This document shows, piece by piece, positions 6,748 to 9,713 of a DNA stretch of 9,713 bases. This stretch comes from Rhodopirellula sp. GTDB lineage: Bacteria > Planctomycetota > Planctomycetia > Pirellulales > Pirellulaceae. The stretch is from assembly GCA_002714565.1 (NCBI GenBank), contig PAXU01000049.1, positions 1 through 9,713 on the forward strand, read 5' to 3'. Position numbers and translations under genes: made by a program. The notes below the pieces were generated by a model, which was given only the letters and a program-made list of their open reading frames with translations, did no database searches and was not told where the DNA came from. The first letter of the stretch is position 1. Each line of letters opens with the position of its first letter.

Positions 6748-7421
6748 TGTGCAACCTCCTGACTTAGCAAGATAGCTAGGTCGGATTGCGTAATGATGTC
6801 CGTTACGGTTGCAATTCCGGTCAATCCACGTAATTGCACCAATACAAATCGCTGCATTTCAGGGGTGCTAAGTTGCAGTTGTGCCTGGCTAGTGCTGCCA
6901 TCGGGATAAAACAATATTGGTTCAGACCATTGTCCACTGATTGCAGGAGGTGCGTCGGTTAGTTGCTGGACAATTGCAAGAGAGCGAGCATCCTGCCCCT
7001 GTTTGGTTCCGGCAAATACGATGCCTTCAGGTAGGGTGTCTTCTCCAACGCCGCTAATGTTTGCAGTATCACCATCACCGGCGATTCCAAAGACAGGAGT
7101 TGCGACCATTTCACCTTGTTCGAGGAATTGGTCGCCACCAGCCCACGGCTCAACGAGAAAACGAGTGCCGCCCACCTCACAACGGAATACCATAGTGCTA
7201 CCCGATTTCATTGAGCGTATTCGGGCATTGTTCCAAGATACACGCACGACATCGGCAGACTTCCGTAATCGTTGTCCTTCCAGCATCCCACCGAATGAGG
7301 GCATCACGAAAGCACCAATACCGACGATGATCGCCATTACCAAGATGATCTCAAACAGAGACAGACCCGCATTTTTATGCGGGTGTCTCGCGTTGATCGT
7401 TATGCGGTCATGAGCGTTCAT
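6744..7421 (-). CDS. gspH: Minor pseudopilin GspH
   Basis: The 225-residue protein has a long polar leader ending in KNAG (Gly19), then LSLFEIILVMAIIVGIGAFVMP with Glu at +5 (Glu24), a processed pseudopilin N-terminus. Following residues RLRKSADVVRVSWNNARIRSM (51-71; given in parts RLRKSADVVR and WNNARIRSM) match the GspH/FimT pattern in which a helix precedes beta strands, and FYPDGSTSQAQLQL (171-184) matches the GspH 'f.pdG.t' strand. GspH is thought to sit between the pseudopilus tip and the GspG shaft. The position directly after gspG is the standard one. It is somewhat longer than usual (about 170-200). The start follows gspG by 20 bp without a clear Shine-Dalgarno sequence; the leader fits this ATG well. 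Confidence 0.85.
   Translation of the reverse strand: MNAHDRITINARHPHKNAGLSLFEIILVMAIIVGIGAFVMPSFGGMLEGQRLRKSADVVRVSWNNARIRSMKSGSTMVFRCEVGGTRFLVEPWAGGDQFLEQGEMVATPVFGIAGDGDTANISGVGEDTLPEGIVFAGTKQGQDARSLAIVQQLTDAPPAISGQWSEPILFYPDGSTSQAQLQLSTPEMQRFVLVQLRGLTGIATVTDIITQSDLAILLSQEVAQ
6755..6760 (-). promoter_or_regulatory. Strong ribosome binding site for gspI
   Basis: AGGAGG on the minus strand, 7 nt upstream of the gspI ATG and inside the end of gspH. It is the best Shine-Dalgarno match in the window and supports reinitiation across the 4-bp H/I overlap. Confidence 0.8.
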
Positions 7422-7441
7422 TGAATTAGTGGAACGAGAAG

Positions 7442-7894
7442 TTATCTGGATTTGACGATGATATCGTCATCGTTACCGGCTTGGCCGTCAGGGCCTGCTG
7501 AAGAGATGACAAATCCGGGGAGACCACTGGAGTCCACAGCGGATTCATACTGGTAGTCGTTATTCCATGGATCCAAGGGCAGCTCTGCTGCGTCTAGGTA
7601 ACCACCGGCAGGGTATTTTTGGGCAAGATTGGCGTCGCTTGGTGCGTTCACGAGGCCATCGAGCCCCTGATCGGCACTGGGATAGTTGCCCATGTCAATT
7701 TTGTAGAGCTTCAATTGTTTTGAAAAGGAGTCCAGCTGAATGCGAGCACTCTTTTCTTTTGCACCACCAAAAATGCCATCGAAGTTGGTTGCTACGAGTG
7801 TTCCCAGGATGACGAGAATGGCCATTACCAGGAGGACTTCCATCAGAGTGAAACCGAGTCTGATTTGTTTACGCTGTCGTTTATTGCGACACAT
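7442..7894 (-). CDS. gspG: Major pseudopilin GspG
   Basis: GspG polymerises into the pseudopilus shaft that pushes substrates through the secretin. The 150-residue protein has a basic leader MCRNKRQRKQIRLG cleaved after Gly14; the mature protein starts FTLMEVLLVMAILVILGTLV with Glu at +5 (Glu19). Family marks: KEKSARIQLDSFSKQLKLYKIDMGNYPSADQGLDGL (46-81; in short, KLYKIDMGNYPS and QGLDGLV), KYPAGGYLDAAELPLDPWNNDYQY (LDPWNNDY at 107-114), and the C-terminal calcium loop SAGPDGQAGNDDDI (132-145), whose Asp residues are the known calcium ligands in this family. Length and motif set are standard. A good ribosome site (GGAG at complement 7905-7908, 10 nt from the ATG) precedes it, and it lies 76 bp after gspF, the widest gap inside the E-to-M run, which may let this abundant subunit be made at a higher level. 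Confidence 0.95.
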   Translation of the reverse strand: MCRNKRQRKQIRLGFTLMEVLLVMAILVILGTLVATNFDGIFGGAKEKSARIQLDSFSKQLKLYKIDMGNYPSADQGLDGLVNAPSDANLAQKYPAGGYLDAAELPLDPWNNDYQYESAVDSSGLPGFVISSAGPDGQAGNDDDIIVKSR

Positions 7895-7970
7895 TGTCTT
7901 GGATCTCCGTAAATTCCTAAAATAATTATCTCTCTATTGAACACCGGAAAGGGTGCCGTGGTTCTGTTTA
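7895..7970 (-). other. gspF-gspG intergenic gap
   Basis: The 76-bp gap contains a small inverted repeat (CACC 7942-7945, GGTG 7952-7955, 6-nt loop, extendable only by G-U pairs) followed on the minus strand by an AT-rich run (near 7918-7932) and then the gspG ribosome site. No good -35/-10 pair is visible. It may be a processing or translation-control spot, but the evidence is weak. Confidence 0.35.
7905..7908 (-). promoter_or_regulatory. Ribosome binding site for gspG
   Basis: GGAG within ACGGAGATCC on the minus strand, 10 nt upstream of the gspG ATG. It supports that start, which also gives a proper 14-residue prepilin leader. Confidence 0.6.
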
Positions 7971-9179
7971 CTAACCGATCGTACTGCTCATCTTGATAAC
8001 AGGCATTAAAAGTGCCACTACGACGAATAGTACAGCACCGGCCAGTACCATAAGCAAAAGTGGCTCAAGCAAGCGTACGGCCAGGTTTAGTTTTCGGGTG
8101 GTTCGTTGTTCCAATCCATCTGCAATCTCTACGAGAACGCTATCAAGTGCGTTGGATTCCTCAGCAACGGCTATCATTTCAACAACTGTCCCAGGAAAAT
8201 AGCCACTTTGAGACAAGGGTTCCGAAAGCGAAGCACCACTTGTAATATTCTCTGTTGCATCATCAATCGCACGCGCAAGAATTCGGTTTCCAGCGGCATC
8301 GCTTGAGATATCCAAGCTTTTTAAAATCGGAACACCATTGCCGAGTAGTGTTCCAAGGACTCTGCAGAATCTTGCTACGGCAAAACTCAGAAAGATCGGC
8401 CCTACAAGCGGTATGCGAAGTTTTACGCGATCGCGTAAAACGACGCCTTGTTCGGTGTTAAAATACTTGACGATGGCGAGGACACCCATAACGACTGCAA
8501 GCAAACCAAAGATTGCCCACTGTGTGCGAAGCCCCTCACTAAAAGCCAGTAGATAATCAGTGACAATTGGAAGCTCCCCACGTTCACGTAAGCTGTCAAA
8601 CATCGTTCCGAATTTTGGCACGAAGAATACTACGAGTGCTCCAACAATGAGGGACCCAATCGAGGCTAGAAACAATGGATAGGCAAGTTGCCCCATAGTT
8701 TCGCTCTTTAGGTCTTCTTGTTGTTCTGTGAACGTGGCAACCCGTTCCAACGCGTCCTCAAGAAATCCGCCTTCGGCACCAGCATTCGCCATATTTACTG
8801 CGATTTCGCTGAAGACTTTCGGATAACATTTCATGGCATCGGAAAGTGTAATACCTTCTTGAACCTGGTCATGTACCTCTCCGAGTACGTGCTTAAGTGT
8901 AGCGTTGGATGCCTGCTCTTGTAGCACAACCAAACTTCTTAGTAGTGGGACACCACTTCTTAGTAGTGAGGCCATTTGGCTATAACAAGTAGCCATTATT
9001 TGCCCCTTCACGCGCCGTCGACTTTTCTTAAATGAACCAGGGTCTGCAAGCTCAACGACGAGGGGGAATAACGCCTGTCCGGTTAGCAAACGGGCTGCTT
9101 CTCGTTCACTCGGAGCGGTAATGGTACCATTGGCCATTTCACCGGCGGACGTGCGAGCTTTGTAGCTAAAGTCTGGCAT
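7971..9179 (-). CDS. gspF: T2SS inner-membrane platform protein GspF
   Basis: GspF is the polytopic membrane protein around which GspE, GspL and the pseudopilin assembly are organised. The 402 residues match the family's length (about 400). It opens MPDFSYKARTSAGEMANGTI, the usual GspF N-terminal beta unit, and has two copies of the T2SF helical domain: residues about 65-187 (with SQMASLLRSGVPLLRSL and ANAGAEGGFLEDALERVA) and about 267-389 (with FCRVLGTLLGNGVPILKSLD and AVAEESNALDSVL). Three membrane helices are visible at about 167-190, 219-238 and 371-395. No truncation or frameshift is seen. It starts 24 bp after the gspE stop with no clear Shine-Dalgarno sequence; the N-terminal match supports this ATG. 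Confidence 0.95.
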   Translation of the reverse strand: MPDFSYKARTSAGEMANGTITAPSEREAARLLTGQALFPLVVELADPGSFKKSRRRVKGQIMATCYSQMASLLRSGVPLLRSLVVLQEQASNATLKHVLGEVHDQVQEGITLSDAMKCYPKVFSEIAVNMANAGAEGGFLEDALERVATFTEQQEDLKSETMGQLAYPLFLASIGSLIVGALVVFFVPKFGTMFDSLRERGELPIVTDYLLAFSEGLRTQWAIFGLLAVVMGVLAIVKYFNTEQGVVLRDRVKLRIPLVGPIFLSFAVARFCRVLGTLLGNGVPILKSLDISSDAAGNRILARAIDDATENITSGASLSEPLSQSGYFPGTVVEMIAVAEESNALDSVLVEIADGLEQRTTRKLNLAVRLLEPLLLMVLAGAVLFVVVALLMPVIKMSSTIG

Positions 9180-9203
9180 AGTTTTGCTGTAGCCGGTTAA
9201 GGG

Positions 9204-9713
9204 TTAACTAGTCGGTACGATCTGGTCGCCTTTGGTGATTCGAAGGATTTCGTCCACGCTGGTATGACCGGCGATAACCTTAAGCCAACCGTCATCACGC
9301 AACGTTTTCATGCCGCCGGTAACGGAAACTTTCTTTAGCTCCCAACTGCTCGCATGATTTGTAGCAAGATCGCGTATTTCATCAGTTGTCTGCATCAATT
9401 CATAAATGCCCATTCGGCCTGTATATCCAACGTTACGGCATTCACGGCAACCAGTTGATTCGAAGAGTTCTTGATCAACAAGATCCATTGGGAAGTCTGA
9501 AGGAAGATCCATTTTGTTTGCATCGACAGGTTTTTTGCAGGCATTACATAACCGGCGAACCAGACGTTGTGACATTACTGCCTCCACAGTACTAGACACC
9601 AAAAATGGTTCGACTCCCATATCGGTCATACGAGTGTAGGCGCCAGCAGAATCGTTGGTGTGCAAGGTGCTGAAGACAACGTGTCCAGTCAGCGAAGCTT
9701 GAATAGCATTCTC
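9204..9713 (-). CDS. gspE: T2SS ATPase GspE, C-terminal part (cut by window edge)
   Basis: The last 169 codons of the secretion ATPase; the reading frame is open to the window edge, so no start is visible here (an internal TTG near 9665 is not a real start). Visible marks: [20 protein letters not shown] at the window edge, containing the His box of type II/IV secretion ATPases ([16 protein letters not shown]); [14 protein letters not shown]; a four-cysteine zinc site with CNAC (about residues 56-59 of the fragment) and CREC (about 89-92), 29 residues apart; [12 protein letters not shown]; and the closing [16 protein letters not shown]...[10 protein letters not shown]. The zinc site is typical of GspE/PilB. 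GspE hydrolyses ATP in the cytoplasm to drive pseudopilus assembly, docking on GspL. Walker A, Walker B and the Asp box lie outside the window. Confidence 0.95.
   Translation of the reverse strand, partial: ENAIQASLTGHVVFSTLHTNDSAGAYTRMTDMGVEPFLVSSTVEAVMSQRLVRRLCNACKKPVDANKMDLPSDFPMDLVDQELFESTGCRECRNVGYTGRMGIYELMQTTDEIRDLATNHASSWELKKVSVTGGMKTLRDDGWLKVIAGHTSVDEILRITKGDQIVPTS

Noticed and set aside
7003..7413. A 136-codon open frame on the plus strand
   Set aside because: It lies wholly antisense to gspH, has Ser/Pro/Thr/Arg-rich composition typical of a shadow frame and no recognisable motif.
8934..8968. A 14-bp exact direct repeat (ACTTCTTAGTAGTG at 8934-8947 and 8955-8968) in gspF
   Set aside because: It encodes LLRS twice in SLLRSGVPLLRSL, a stretch whose hydrophobic pattern is normal for GspF; it is explained by coding constraint and codon choice, not by a mobile or regulatory repeat.
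9204..9665. A separate small gene starting at the TTG near 9665
   Set aside because: The frame is open to the window edge and the upstream residues complete the GspE His box, so this is the end of gspE rather than an independent gene.

Overview
The window holds most of one type II secretion system (T2SS) gene cluster, all on the minus strand. Read in the direction of transcription (high to low coordinates) the order is gspE (C-terminal end only, cut by the window edge), gspF, gspG, gspH, gspI, gspJ, gspK, gspL, a GspM/GspC-like fusion gene, and gspD (N-terminal end only, cut by the other window edge). I see no RNA genes, mobile elements, CRISPR arrays or plus-strand genes that I would defend.

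The organism is Gram-negative (diderm) with a moderate-GC genome. Three traits make a planctomycete-like bacterium my best guess, as inference only: an EF-hand-type loop in GspK, a secretin that starts with a short N1-like domain, and a GspM-like protein carrying a cadherin-like domain. I could not test the taxonomy.

Layout: 9204-9713 gspE end; 7971-9179 gspF; 7895-7970 a 76-bp gap before the major pseudopilin; 7442-7894 gspG; 6744-7421 gspH; 6295-6747 gspI; 5291-6292 gspJ; 3648-5294 gspK; 1965-3620 gspL; 661-1926 gspM/gspC fusion; 402-660 a 259-bp intergenic stretch with small inverted repeats; 1-401 gspD start. Genes gspH to gspK are packed tightly, with 4-bp ATGA overlaps at H/I and J/K and 2 bp between I and J, as expected for one translationally coupled message.

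How the parts should work together, from family knowledge: GspE is the cytoplasmic ATPase, docked through GspL. GspF is the polytopic platform protein. GspG is the major pseudopilin, and GspH, I, J and K form the tip of the pseudopilus. GspL and GspM form the inner-membrane scaffold, GspC links that scaffold to the outer membrane, and GspD is the outer-membrane secretin pore. A prepilin peptidase (GspO/PilD) is needed but is not in the window.

The least ordinary part is the scaffold/secretin end. There is no separate gspC. Instead, a single-TM protein joins a GspM/PilO-like region, a cadherin-like beta domain, a proline-rich linker and a GspC/PilP-like small beta domain. The visible start of GspD seems to lack the usual N0 domain that GspC normally binds. 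GspJ carries a Gly/Leu/Asp-rich insert, and GspL ends in a long acidic tail. This looks like a divergent T2SS rather than a wholly new system.
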